A stretch of DNA of 64,000 nucleotides, from the NCBI RefSeq assembly GCF_004362245.1, contig NZ_SNWM01000001.1, forward strand, positions 682,001 to 746,000. The letters are read 5' to 3'. The notes under the pieces were generated by a model. That model was not told where the DNA came from, searched no databases, and saw nothing but the letters and a program-made list of their open reading frames with translations. How positions within the stretch are numbered: position 1 is the stretch's first letter; every line of letters starts with the position of its first letter. Shown here piece by piece: positions 16,907-26,436 of the stretch. The stretch comes from Pedobacter duraquae (GTDB lineage: Bacteria > Bacteroidota > Bacteroidia > Sphingobacteriales > Sphingobacteriaceae). Position numbers and translations under genes: made by a program.

Positions 16907-17896
16907 CTAAGCAAGAATCTGATCAATCTTTTCAAGCTCCTCCTGATAGAAATGTAAATGATCGAGCGACCGTAATGAATCTGCGAGTTGTTCTGGCTTA
17001 CTTGCTCCAACTAAAACCGAAGTAACCCGTTGATCTTTCATTAACCAGCTCAGAGCCATCTGTGCGAGCGTCTGATCACGTGATTCAGCTAACTTATTTA
17101 GCGCCCTAACTTGCTGCAACTGCGCTTCGGTAATTGACGAAGCCTGCAAATGCCCTGAAGATTTTGCAGCCCTGGAGTCGTCCGGGATGCCGCCTAAATA
17201 TTTACTGGTTAAAATACCCTGAGCGAGCGGAGAAAATGGAATACATCCCACGCCTTCCTGTTCGAGCAGATCGAGCAAGCCACGCTCAGGCCATCTTTCT
17301 AACATAGAGTATTTAGGCTGATGAATTAAACAGGGGGTCCCGAGATCATTCAGGATCTGGAAAGCCTTTGCCGCATCCTCCGCCTGATAATTTGAAATGC
17401 CAACATATAGTGCTTTTCCCTGACGAACAAATAAATCCAAAGTCCGCATGGTCTCTTCCAATGGCGTTTCCGGATCCGGTCTGTGGTGATAAAAAATATC
17501 GACATAATCCAATCCCATTCTTTTCAAACTTTGATCAAGGCTTGAAACGAGATATTTTTTTGATCCGCCATCCCCATAGGGACCTTTCCACATGTCGTAT
17601 CCTGCTTTTGTTGAGATAATTAATTCATCTCGGTAGCTTTTAAAATCGCGCGCCAGGAGCCGTCCGAAATTCTGTTCAGCCGTTCCATACGGCGGACCGT
17701 AGTTATTCGCAAGATCGAAATGGGTGATACCCTTGTCGAATGCAAGATGTAATATTTTGCTGTAATTTTCAGAAATATCTACGTCGCCGAAGTTATGCCA
17801 TAATCCCAGGGAAATTAATGGCAAGTTGACACCACTGTTTCCGCATTTGCGATATGTCATTGCATTATAGCGATTTGCTGATGCTGTATAATTCAT
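16907..17896 (-). CDS. Aldo/keto reductase (L-glyceraldehyde 3-phosphate reductase type)
   Basis: 329 residues forming an NADPH-dependent aldo/keto reductase barrel. Visible are HFDLANNYGPPYGTAE with the catalytic Asp and Tyr, STKAGYDMWKGPYG with the catalytic Lys, YHHRPDPETPLEETM with the active-site His, and the cofactor loop SVLVGASKPEQL. The GPPYG insertion and MWKGPYGD are typical of the AKR14/YghZ group, which reduces L-glyceraldehyde 3-phosphate and methylglyoxal and is related to potassium-channel beta subunits. Physiological substrate not certain. It lies between carboxylase and hexosaminidase genes, all on the minus strand. Confidence 0.9.
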   Translation of the reverse strand: MNYTASANRYNAMTYRKCGNSGVNLPLISLGLWHNFGDVDISENYSKILHLAFDKGITHFDLANNYGPPYGTAEQNFGRLLARDFKSYRDELIISTKAGYDMWKGPYGDGGSKKYLVSSLDQSLKRMGLDYVDIFYHHRPDPETPLEETMRTLDLFVRQGKALYVGISNYQAEDAAKAFQILNDLGTPCLIHQPKYSMLERWPERGLLDLLEQEGVGCIPFSPLAQGILTSKYLGGIPDDSRAAKSSGHLQASSITEAQLQQVRALNKLAESRDQTLAQMALSWLMKDQRVTSVLVGASKPEQLADSLRSLDHLHFYQEELEKIDQILA

Positions 17897-17924
17897 ATAT
17901 ATGTAGTAATCTTTATTTAGCTTA

Positions 17925-19568
17925 TCAAGGTGAAATAACTGAGAATGGCAATTTGCTATAGTTTAGTCCCCAGAACTCATATCTGGCAAATTGCCGTTTT
18001 AGTCTGAATTCAAAATCTGCCCAGTCGCGATTAGATTTCTGACTCCATAGCACCTCACTCAAGGCAGCCATCCTGGGAAAGATCTGATATTGCACTTTAT
18101 CTTCATTTGCGATATACTCAGTCCATAAGTTGGCCTGTGCACCAAGGATAAATCTACCTTCCTCAACATTTAGTCCCTTTGGGACAGGCTCATAGGCATA
18201 AACTTTTTGAATATTTGTATAGCCTCCTATAGTAAGAGAATCCTCTGGCTTGTTTTGAGAATGGTCAAAATAAACGTATTCCCCTGGTGTCATGATAACA
18301 TTATGCTTCAATTTTGCAGCTTCAACACCACCTTGTTCTCCCCGCCAGCTCATCACAGTAGCATTTGGTGCCAAGCCGCCTTCAAGTATCTCATCCCATC
18401 CAATAATTTTTCTGCCTTTGCTATTAATATATTTTTCCATGCGTTGCACGAAATAGCTTTGCAGGCCATGTTCATCTTTTAGATGATGTTCTTTGATCAA
18501 CTGTTGACAAAATTCGGAGCGTTTCCAATTGTCTTTGGGTGACTCATCTCCTCCGATATGGATATATTTTGCAGGAAATAGTTGAATAACTTCATCAATC
18601 ACATCCTGAAGAAATCCAAACGTTTCCTCGGAGGGATTGAATACATCATTAAATACACCCCAAGTCTGCTGAACCTGCTTGCCCGTCTGGCTCCCCGACC
18701 AGATCGTACCTTTCGGAAGTTCTGTATTTTCATCAGGAAAACAGCTATATTCGGGATAGGCAGCGAGTGCAGCCGATGCATGACCCGGCATCTCAATTTC
18801 TGGAATTACAGTAATATAACGTTTTGCGGCATACGCAACTACATCTCTAATCTCCTCTTGAGTATAAAATCCACCATAAGCTTTACCATCATTCCCATTA
18901 CCTGGAAAATGACCTGTGATCGTGCCATTTCTAAAACCACCTATCTGCGTTAGTTTCGGGTATTTTTTTATCTCTATCCGCCATCCCTGATCATCAGTAA
19001 GGTGCCAATGAAAATAGTTCAATTTATGTAGGGCAAGATAATCAATGTAGTTTTTCACAAAAGCTACAGAAAAAAAATGTCTACTTACGTCAAGATGCAT
19101 ACCGCGATAGGCGAACCTCGGCTCATCTGCAATATGTAGATACGGCAATATAATCGATGCGTCCTTAATTGTGGGAAACAATTGTATTAAGCTTTGAACA
19201 GCGTAAAATATACTCGCTGGACTGTCACCTGAGATCTGTATTCCATTTTTATTGATATCTAGTATATAAGCGCCCGCAATATCAGATTTAGTATTTTTTA
19301 TTCGAATTTCAACAACACCTTTGCCCTTAGGCGCCTGCCTTTCTTGCTTCAGCTTAAAGCCAAAGTTTTTTTGAATGTAATTGTTCAAGTAATCAACAGA
19401 AGACTGATACTGTGTACTTCTAATAATGACAGCGGTACCAGAATTAAGAGTGAAGTTGCCTCCGGGATTAGAGAAACTCATTTCTTTAGGCTTTGGGATT
19501 ATACTTGTTTGAGCGGCGACGAACGTCGATAGTGCAACAAACAGTAAGAAGCAATATAATTTATACAT
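17925..19568 (-). CDS. Secreted beta-N-acetylhexosaminidase (GH20)
   Basis: 547 residues: a signal peptide (MYKLYCFLLFVALSTFVAAQ), the N-terminal GH20b alpha/beta domain (about 22-145), then the GH20 barrel. The barrel starts with RFAYRGMHLDVSRHF, has FHWHLTDDQGWRIEIK, and holds the catalytic pair Asp-Glu in HIGGDESP near residue 338. It removes terminal N-acetylglucosamine or N-acetylgalactosamine from glycans, chitin fragments or peptidoglycan in the periplasm or outside. It precedes the aldo/keto reductase by 28 bases on the same strand. No SusC/D pair is nearby, so it is not part of a visible utilisation locus. Confidence 0.95.
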   Translation of the reverse strand: MYKLYCFLLFVALSTFVAAQTSIIPKPKEMSFSNPGGNFTLNSGTAVIIRSTQYQSSVDYLNNYIQKNFGFKLKQERQAPKGKGVVEIRIKNTKSDIAGAYILDINKNGIQISGDSPASIFYAVQSLIQLFPTIKDASIILPYLHIADEPRFAYRGMHLDVSRHFFSVAFVKNYIDYLALHKLNYFHWHLTDDQGWRIEIKKYPKLTQIGGFRNGTITGHFPGNGNDGKAYGGFYTQEEIRDVVAYAAKRYITVIPEIEMPGHASAALAAYPEYSCFPDENTELPKGTIWSGSQTGKQVQQTWGVFNDVFNPSEETFGFLQDVIDEVIQLFPAKYIHIGGDESPKDNWKRSEFCQQLIKEHHLKDEHGLQSYFVQRMEKYINSKGRKIIGWDEILEGGLAPNATVMSWRGEQGGVEAAKLKHNVIMTPGEYVYFDHSQNKPEDSLTIGGYTNIQKVYAYEPVPKGLNVEEGRFILGAQANLWTEYIANEDKVQYQIFPRMAALSEVLWSQKSNRDWADFEFRLKRQFARYEFWGLNYSKLPFSVISP

Positions 19569-19584
19569 AATTTCGAGATAACTG

Positions 19585-20718
19585 CTAACCCTTAATTAAA
19601 TGTGGTACAAAACATGAGGTATTATCCGTTATGAGTTTATTGGACTCCCGAATGCCTATTCCTGCTGCCTCCTGCCCAATAACCCACGACCCTATCACGG
19701 GTGTTGTACCATGAAATGATTTACTTTCGAATATTTGCTGGCAAATAAAGCCCTCTGCACCGTAAATCCCTTTTGTTTGGGCAGTAATAAAATCGCCCCT
19801 GACGATCTGGACGTTTGCCCCCTCCCTTGAAAGTAGTGGCTTTTTAACGTAATTTTTTAACGGGTTTTCAGCTTCCGTGTATGTAGGTAAGAGGTATGGA
19901 CAATTTGGGAACAGCTCCCATAGAACAGGAAGTATAGCCTTGTTAGACAAGAGCATTTTCCAGGCAGGTTCTATCCAGTACATTTCCTGTTGCTTAAGCA
20001 TTTGCTCAAAGAACGGCTCTTTGACCATCCATTCCCAGGGATATAACTTAAAAACATTGCTAACCATCTGATCTTCCATATCCACAAAAACTTTCTGTGA
20101 ATCATCCCAACCCAAATCATCGATGAAAATAAGTTTTGTCTCAAGTCCTGCTTGAATAGCACAATCGCGCATGTATTCGGTTGTCGTCAAATCCTCCAGT
20201 GACTGTTTGACACAGGCGAAATGAACAGTTCCATCGAACAGATAAGGTTTTAGATATTTCCAGTAAGCGATCAGTTTCTCATGTATCGAATTGAATTGAT
20301 CTTTGCTCTTATCAAAATCCTGCAACCAAAACCATTGAACGATTCCGGCTTCAAATAATGAAGTAGGTGTATCAGCATTAAATTCAAACAACTTGAGCTC
20401 GTTACCATCGTAGCCAAAATCAAATCGGCCATAGATTGCCGGTGCATCTTCATTCCAACTTTTTTCAATTAATGGAACAGCACTCTCAGGAACAGCAAAT
20501 AAAGGATATAACCGATGGTCTATGATATGTTGAACTGCCTCCAGGCACATTCCCCAAAGTTCAGCAGTCGCTTTTTCGATCAGTGTAATTTCAGCCAAAG
20601 TAAACTCATAGCAGGCATCTTCTTTCCAGTATGGAATTTCGGCCGTATGAAAACCAAAACCAAGCTTTTCTACAGCTGTTTGCCAGTTATTTCTGGCATA
20701 AATCGAATTCCTTTCCAT
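19585..20718 (-). CDS. Glutathionylspermidine synthase-type ATP-grasp ligase (YgiC/YjfC-like)
   Basis: 377 residues matching the synthetase domain of the glutathionylspermidine synthase family: FDFGYDGNELKLFEFNADTPTSLFEAG near the middle (metal- and substrate-binding) and KPLLSREGANVQIVRG near residue 300 (ATP-grasp loop). The amidase half of the true bifunctional enzyme is absent, so this is the stand-alone YgiC-like form whose substrate is unknown. ATP-grasp enzymes join a carboxylate to an amine or thiol. Its ATG overlaps by one base the stop of the small lipoprotein gene, which ends in an RGGFG motif; I infer the lipoprotein may be the substrate or partner. Confidence 0.9.
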   Translation of the reverse strand: MERNSIYARNNWQTAVEKLGFGFHTAEIPYWKEDACYEFTLAEITLIEKATAELWGMCLEAVQHIIDHRLYPLFAVPESAVPLIEKSWNEDAPAIYGRFDFGYDGNELKLFEFNADTPTSLFEAGIVQWFWLQDFDKSKDQFNSIHEKLIAYWKYLKPYLFDGTVHFACVKQSLEDLTTTEYMRDCAIQAGLETKLIFIDDLGWDDSQKVFVDMEDQMVSNVFKLYPWEWMVKEPFFEQMLKQQEMYWIEPAWKMLLSNKAILPVLWELFPNCPYLLPTYTEAENPLKNYVKKPLLSREGANVQIVRGDFITAQTKGIYGAEGFICQQIFESKSFHGTTPVIGSWVIGQEAAGIGIRESNKLITDNTSCFVPHLIKG

Positions 20719-21047
20719 TATGATGATACTGAAAATGAATGTGAACCGCCGAAGCCGCCCCTAATAGCTGCACTCTTTGCTGCAGAACGCCCTACATTAG
20801 ACCGTCGGCTAACACCACCGGAATAATAACCTGCATGGTGATACCTATTGCCGTAAAACATGCCGTAGGGCCTGAATGCGTAGTACCATAAAAATAAAGG
20901 AATATGTGCTCCTTGCGTATGCGTGTAGTTTGCAGTTGAGTCTGATCGCATGTAGACTTCGTTACTATCCCAATTTGGCTTCGGTTTATTACAGCCTGCG
21001 AGGGCAGACGTGATAAGTACTAAAGAAACTATTTTTGACTTCTTCAT
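20718..21047 (-). CDS. Small lipoprotein with C-terminal RGGFG motif (YgiB-like position)
   Basis: 109 residues. MKKSK, a hydrophobic stretch and lipobox LAGC (Cys 19) make it a lipoprotein. The middle is Tyr-, His- and Gly-rich; the tail carries Ser/Arg/Gly-rich sequence ending IRGGFGGSHSFSVSS. From memory, E. coli YgiB (DUF1190), encoded next to the YgiC ligase, has TRGGFGES near its C-terminus; overall similarity is otherwise low, so the shared motif and shared partner gene are the evidence. It starts one base after the preceding lipoprotein gene and overlaps the ligase gene by one base (TAATG). Confidence 0.82.
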   Translation of the reverse strand: MKKSKIVSLVLITSALAGCNKPKPNWDSNEVYMRSDSTANYTHTQGAHIPLFLWYYAFRPYGMFYGNRYHHAGYYSGGVSRRSNVGRSAAKSAAIRGGFGGSHSFSVSS

Positions 21048-21048
21048 C

Positions 21049-21369
21049 CTATTTGACCGTAATAAATATTTGGTAATTCTTTTTTATCGTCACGGTAGTA
21101 TCGTCGCCTTTGGTATTTTCTGCAACTTCTTTTGTACTGCCCAGTGAAGGTATTGTATCCAATCTAATTACCTTTTTAACTGCCATTCCCTTAATCCAAA
21201 AAATGTTTTCCGTTTTCATGATATCCAATGAATCATTTAGATGTGAAATGCCTACTTTCATCTCGACAGAGCCATTTTGATCTACGGTTTTTACTTTATC
21301 ATCATTCTTTTCGGCACAACTGGCGAATACCAGCAACAGGGCGCATAGCGCGGTTAATTTTGAGCTCAT
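21049..21369 (-). CDS. Small lipoprotein, first gene of the ATP-grasp operon
   Basis: 106 residues with signal sequence LTALCALLLVFASC (lipobox FASC), then a polar mature domain of about 85 residues that looks beta-rich (GSVEMKVGISHLNDSLDIMK; DTTVTIKKNYQIFITVK). No family recognised. Only one base separates it from the RGGFG lipoprotein gene, so the three genes form one transcript. The upstream hairpin at 21441-21479 separates this operon from msrB. Confidence 0.78.
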   Translation of the reverse strand: MSSKLTALCALLLVFASCAEKNDDKVKTVDQNGSVEMKVGISHLNDSLDIMKTENIFWIKGMAVKKVIRLDTIPSLGSTKEVAENTKGDDTTVTIKKNYQIFITVK

Positions 21370-21440
21370 TAGCGTAAGTTTATAACGGAGCTAATTTAGT
21401 TAAATAATCAGGTCAACAAAACAGACATCCGTTTTTAAAA

Positions 21441-21479
21441 AAAAACACCCTACCTGGTTTTGCCAGATAAGGTGTTTTT
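21441..21479 (-). terminator. Intrinsic terminator after msrB
   Basis: Arms AAAAACACC (21441-21449) and GGTGTTTTT (21471-21479), with an additional inner CCTGG/CCAG pairing. A-rich flank on the left gives the T tract for minus-strand transcripts from msrB. Confidence 0.8.
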
Positions 21480-21494
21480 CGAATGCTAAATCTT

Positions 21495-21947
21495 TTAAAC
21501 GTTTTCTTTTACCTTTTTCAGTGATACTGCATTCATGCAATACCGCAGCCCGCTCGGTGCTGGCCCATCGGGAAACACGTGCCCTAAATGTGCTTTGCAG
21601 GTATTACATACAGCTTCGATCCTTCGCATTCCATACGTATTGTCGCCAACATAGGCAACGGCGTTTTCTTTAACAGGCTGTGTAAAAGAAGGCCATCCTG
21701 TTCCAGATTCAAATTTTTCTGTACCATCAAATAGCAAGGTATCGCAACATACACAACTATACAGGCCCGATTCAAAAAGACTGCACATTTCCGAACTATA
21801 TGGACGCTCGGTTCCTTTGAGTCTCGTAACCTGATATTCTTCTTCGGTTAACTGTGCTTTCCATTCAGCATCAGTTTTCACCACGGTATGATCAGGTGCT
21901 GGAGTACCCTGATCAGCCATTTTAATTACATCATTCCACTTAAGCAT
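21495..21947 (-). CDS. msrB: Peptide-methionine (R)-S-oxide reductase
   Basis: 150 residues, full MsrB domain. It repairs methionine-R-sulfoxide in proteins. The zinc-binding pairs are CVCC (about residues 65-68) and CNTC (about 114-117); ESGTGWPSF and GHVFPDGP are family motifs; the catalytic Cys lies in RYCMNAVSL near residue 137. No signal peptide, so cytoplasmic. No MsrA fused or adjacent. It stands between a terminator and the DUF1269-like gene. Confidence 0.96.
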   Translation of the reverse strand: MLKWNDVIKMADQGTPAPDHTVVKTDAEWKAQLTEEEYQVTRLKGTERPYSSEMCSLFESGLYSCVCCDTLLFDGTEKFESGTGWPSFTQPVKENAVAYVGDNTYGMRRIEAVCNTCKAHLGHVFPDGPAPSGLRYCMNAVSLKKVKENV

Positions 21948-22052
21948 ATTATATTTTTTTGAACTTTTAATTTTTAAACATACACCAGTAATTATGATGC
22001 CAGAAAAACAAATGTCAGTCTACTAAAATTCCTGATATTCAATAGATATCGA

Positions 22053-22814
22053 TTATTTACTATTTTTCAATTGTTCCAATCTGGCTTTTTGTGCTTCTAA
22101 TCTTTTTGACGCGCGCTCCTGGACTTCCTCATCGCTTACACTATCGCTGCGATGTTCGTTTATCCACAATTGATATTGTTTTTCCTGTTGATCGTAGTTG
22201 GAATTAAGTTTGCGTTGTAATTGTTCACGCTTTAATCTAAGCGCTTCTAAAGTTTCATTCCAATCCGCTTTCTCATTTCCCTCCGCTTCCAAAAACTTAA
22301 TTTCGGCTGTCTTTATGTCAGCAGAAATTTTGTCAAGTTCAGTTTGTGCCGGAACATAGATGTCATCCTGTAGATTAAACCTGCTCACGTCTGTTGTAAT
22401 TGGCAGCAATACACTATTTAAGGGCGTTTCCCAATCTTCCCACACATGCGCCACAAGTACAGATTTCCCATTTGGAATTTTTTCCGACACTACGTCAAGA
22501 TAGTCGGACACACTTTCGGCTCTTAATGTCTCCCCGGCTGACCCGGCTAACATGCCGCCTGCTACACCCACGATAAGACCTAATGGACCTGCAAGCAATC
22601 CAATCAGGCCACCTATGAGGCCACCTCCTAAAGCTCCTGAGCCTTCAGCCTCATCTTTAGCAGACCTGATCGCGGTGTTACCGTCCAGATCTTTTGTCAA
22701 CACATAAGTTTCACCGATTGATATATCTTTAGTAAGTCCTAACTGCTGTATTGCTTGTAGTCCTTTGAAAGCGTCTGTTTCAGTATTGAAAAGCGCCTGA
22801 ATCATTTTTTCCAT
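22053..22814 (-). CDS. DUF1269-like protein with a glycine-rich membrane hairpin
   Basis: 253 residues. The first 60 residues read like a ferredoxin-like alpha/beta domain (FNTETDAFKGLQAIQQLG; ETYVLTKDLDGN), followed by a very glycine-rich hydrophobic hairpin (GALGGGLIGGLIGLLAGPLG..., about 61-95) and the YLDVVSEKIPNGKSVLVAHV segment typical of DUF1269/general stress 17M-like proteins. The last 110 residues are charged and form a predicted coiled coil. Membrane association through the hairpin is likely. Function unknown; family members are often stress-induced. Confidence 0.78.
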   Translation of the reverse strand: MEKMIQALFNTETDAFKGLQAIQQLGLTKDISIGETYVLTKDLDGNTAIRSAKDEAEGSGALGGGLIGGLIGLLAGPLGLIVGVAGGMLAGSAGETLRAESVSDYLDVVSEKIPNGKSVLVAHVWEDWETPLNSVLLPITTDVSRFNLQDDIYVPAQTELDKISADIKTAEIKFLEAEGNEKADWNETLEALRLKREQLQRKLNSNYDQQEKQYQLWINEHRSDSVSDEEVQERASKRLEAQKARLEQLKNSK

Positions 22815-23000
22815 AATCTTGATTTATCCTGATATTACTACAAAAAAAAGGAAACTAAGTTTTAGTAAACTGATTTCAGTTGAGTGTATAACGTTTCCCC
22901 ATATTGCTTTAAGTTAGCATTACAAAAACTAGGCTTTAGAATGATAGACCTCTATGCAGGTGTAATAATTTCAACAAGTCGTTAAACTATCTTTTAATGT

Positions 23001-23034
23001 AAAAAGACCTTTTGCTATAGCAAAAGGTCTTTTT
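23001..23034. terminator. Intrinsic terminator downstream of guaB
   Basis: Perfect 15-base inverted repeat around the loop TATA: AAAAAGACCTTTTGC (23001-23015) and its complement (23020-23034). T tracts on both strands. Confidence 0.9.
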
Positions 23035-23054
23035 CATGATATATCCCAAGTCAA

Positions 23055-24632
<1,578 letters not shown>

Positions 24633-25088
24633 TTACCCCTCTGCAGTGTGCTGGCGTAATTGCTTCGGGCCTTGGGGCCAGATATAGGCAGTAGTTTGTT
24701 TTTTCCAACCCAAACTGGTATAAAAGTCTCCTTTACCTGGTGCCGCAGTGAGGGTAACGAAATGATAATCCTGAAGCAATGCATTCAGTCTATTTACGAT
24801 CTCCTTACCTAATCCCTGCCCTTGAAAGTCGGGATCTACAATCACATCGCCAAGCATCGCATAATACCTTCCGTCATCTATCGTCCGACCGAATCCGATC
24901 AGCTGATCGTCTTTATAAACAAAAATCTTCCAGGATCCAGTGCTAAAGGCTTTTTTCAGTTCTTCAGCAGTCCGTGTTCGCCAGTTAACACTGGCGAACA
25001 ACTCACAAATATGGTTCCAGTCAAGTTCACCAAGATCAGGGTTTACTTTATAAATAAATGATTGCGGCGCTAATACTTTATTGGGCAT
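24633..25088 (-). CDS. GNAT family N-acetyltransferase
   Basis: 151 residues from ATG 25088; an in-frame GTG at 25103 would add five. The acetyl-CoA site is YYAMLGDVIVDPDFQGQGLGKEIV (QGQGLG at about 88-93), and the late FYTSLGWKKQTTAY motif is typical. Similar to small GNAT proteins of the YhbS/ElaA-like kind; acceptor unknown. It sits upstream of guaB on the same strand, about 108 bases away, and downstream of the M16 pair. Confidence 0.87.
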   Translation of the reverse strand: MPNKVLAPQSFIYKVNPDLGELDWNHICELFASVNWRTRTAEELKKAFSTGSWKIFVYKDDQLIGFGRTIDDGRYYAMLGDVIVDPDFQGQGLGKEIVNRLNALLQDYHFVTLTAAPGKGDFYTSLGWKKQTTAYIWPQGPKQLRQHTAEG

Positions 25089-25161
25089 AATTTTAAATTT
25101 CACCCTATAACAGGGTTAGTATACTTAAGTTTTAAATATTGGAGTTGCACAGGTATATGCC

Positions 25162-26436
25162 TTATTTTCTACCCACAATAACTTTTGTAAAAAAGTCGAG
25201 ATCGAGGTATTTAATAGCAAGCTCTTTCAAGGTTACCGCACTGATATTTTTAACAGTATGAATATATTTCTGATAGTATGAATAGTCCAAACCAGAAAAG
25301 TATACATTTTTGAATTTATCAGCATGTGAAAAGGCGTTTTCCAAACTCCCAAGCATAGCGCCGAGCATATAATTCCGCACCAGATCGAGCTCTGATTCTG
25401 GTATTAATTCTGATCGAAGTAATATAATTTCTTTTTCTATTTCTTCTTGAGCCGATACCGATACGTCGGATCCAACCTCAGTAGCGATAAAAAAGTAACC
25501 AGCGTCTCTCAAAGATACGACGGCGGATCCTATACCATAAGTGTAACCTTTATCTTCACGAATATTTGCCATTAACCGTGAACCAAAATAACCCCCCAAC
25601 ACGCAGTTCAAAACCTGGAAACCCGGGAAGTCAACATCTGTTCTGTTGATTCCCAAACAGCCCATACGGATTGCAGACTGTATAGCATCTGGTTTGTCAA
25701 TAAAAAGATCGTTTTTAGTATTCTCGTTAAAAACAAAGTGATTACGGAAAGATCCTGACGACGCTCCCCATTCCCGACCAAATATTTGATTCAAAACAAG
25801 AAACTCCTCATTTTCGAATTTTCCAGCGACAAAAATAGTACAATTCTCAGGGGCATATGCAGCTTTAAAATAATCGAGAAGATCACTTTGCTGGATTGCT
25901 TCATAATCAGCCATTTCAATATTAGAGCCATAAGCAGAATCACCAAAAATGGTATTAGCAAAATATTTTCTTGCCAAGAAGTCATTTTTCTGAAGACTAA
26001 CCTGTAAAGATTGACGCTGATTCTGAATAAAAATCGAAAGTTCTTTCTCAGGAAAGATACTGGAAGTGAGGATTGATTTGACAACAGGCAGAACCTCTGC
26101 GAGATGTTTGTTAAGGGTGTAGAGTTTTATTGTAGACTGGTCAGCACCATATTCTGTTTGCAGAAATGCACCATAATAGTCTACACGCTCTGCGATCTGT
26201 TGGGCATTTAAATCAGGAGTACCATTGTTGATCAAATGATTTACAGCGATAGCCTGTAAAGGCTTGCTAACATTCCAATTTACGTTTTCAAAAATGAACT
26301 CTATACGCACCAACTCTTGATTCCCTGCGTTGATGGTAAAAACAGGAACACCATTGTCCAATTGTTGTTTATGTGGTTCAATAAAATTAATATTATCAAC
26401 CTGGTGATAAGCAGGTTCTTTTTTACGATCAAGCAT
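25162..26436 (-). CDS. M16 peptidase-like subunit lacking the zinc motif
   Basis: 424 residues from ATG 26436 (a TTG at 26445 is also in frame). The fold is M16/insulinase, with the paired-domain pattern and the RxxxxYxY-type segment DKGYTYGIGSAVVS in the C-terminal half, but where the HxxEH zinc motif should be the sequence reads AIAVNHLINNG, so it cannot bind zinc. In processing-peptidase pairs such a subunit binds substrate and completes the chamber. It overlaps the stop of the active M16 gene by 8 bases, so they are coupled and probably form a heterodimer. Confidence 0.9.
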   Translation of the reverse strand: MLDRKKEPAYHQVDNINFIEPHKQQLDNGVPVFTINAGNQELVRIEFIFENVNWNVSKPLQAIAVNHLINNGTPDLNAQQIAERVDYYGAFLQTEYGADQSTIKLYTLNKHLAEVLPVVKSILTSSIFPEKELSIFIQNQRQSLQVSLQKNDFLARKYFANTIFGDSAYGSNIEMADYEAIQQSDLLDYFKAAYAPENCTIFVAGKFENEEFLVLNQIFGREWGASSGSFRNHFVFNENTKNDLFIDKPDAIQSAIRMGCLGINRTDVDFPGFQVLNCVLGGYFGSRLMANIREDKGYTYGIGSAVVSLRDAGYFFIATEVGSDVSVSAQEEIEKEIILLRSELIPESELDLVRNYMLGAMLGSLENAFSHADKFKNVYFSGLDYSYYQKYIHTVKNISAVTLKELAIKYLDLDFFTKVIVGRK

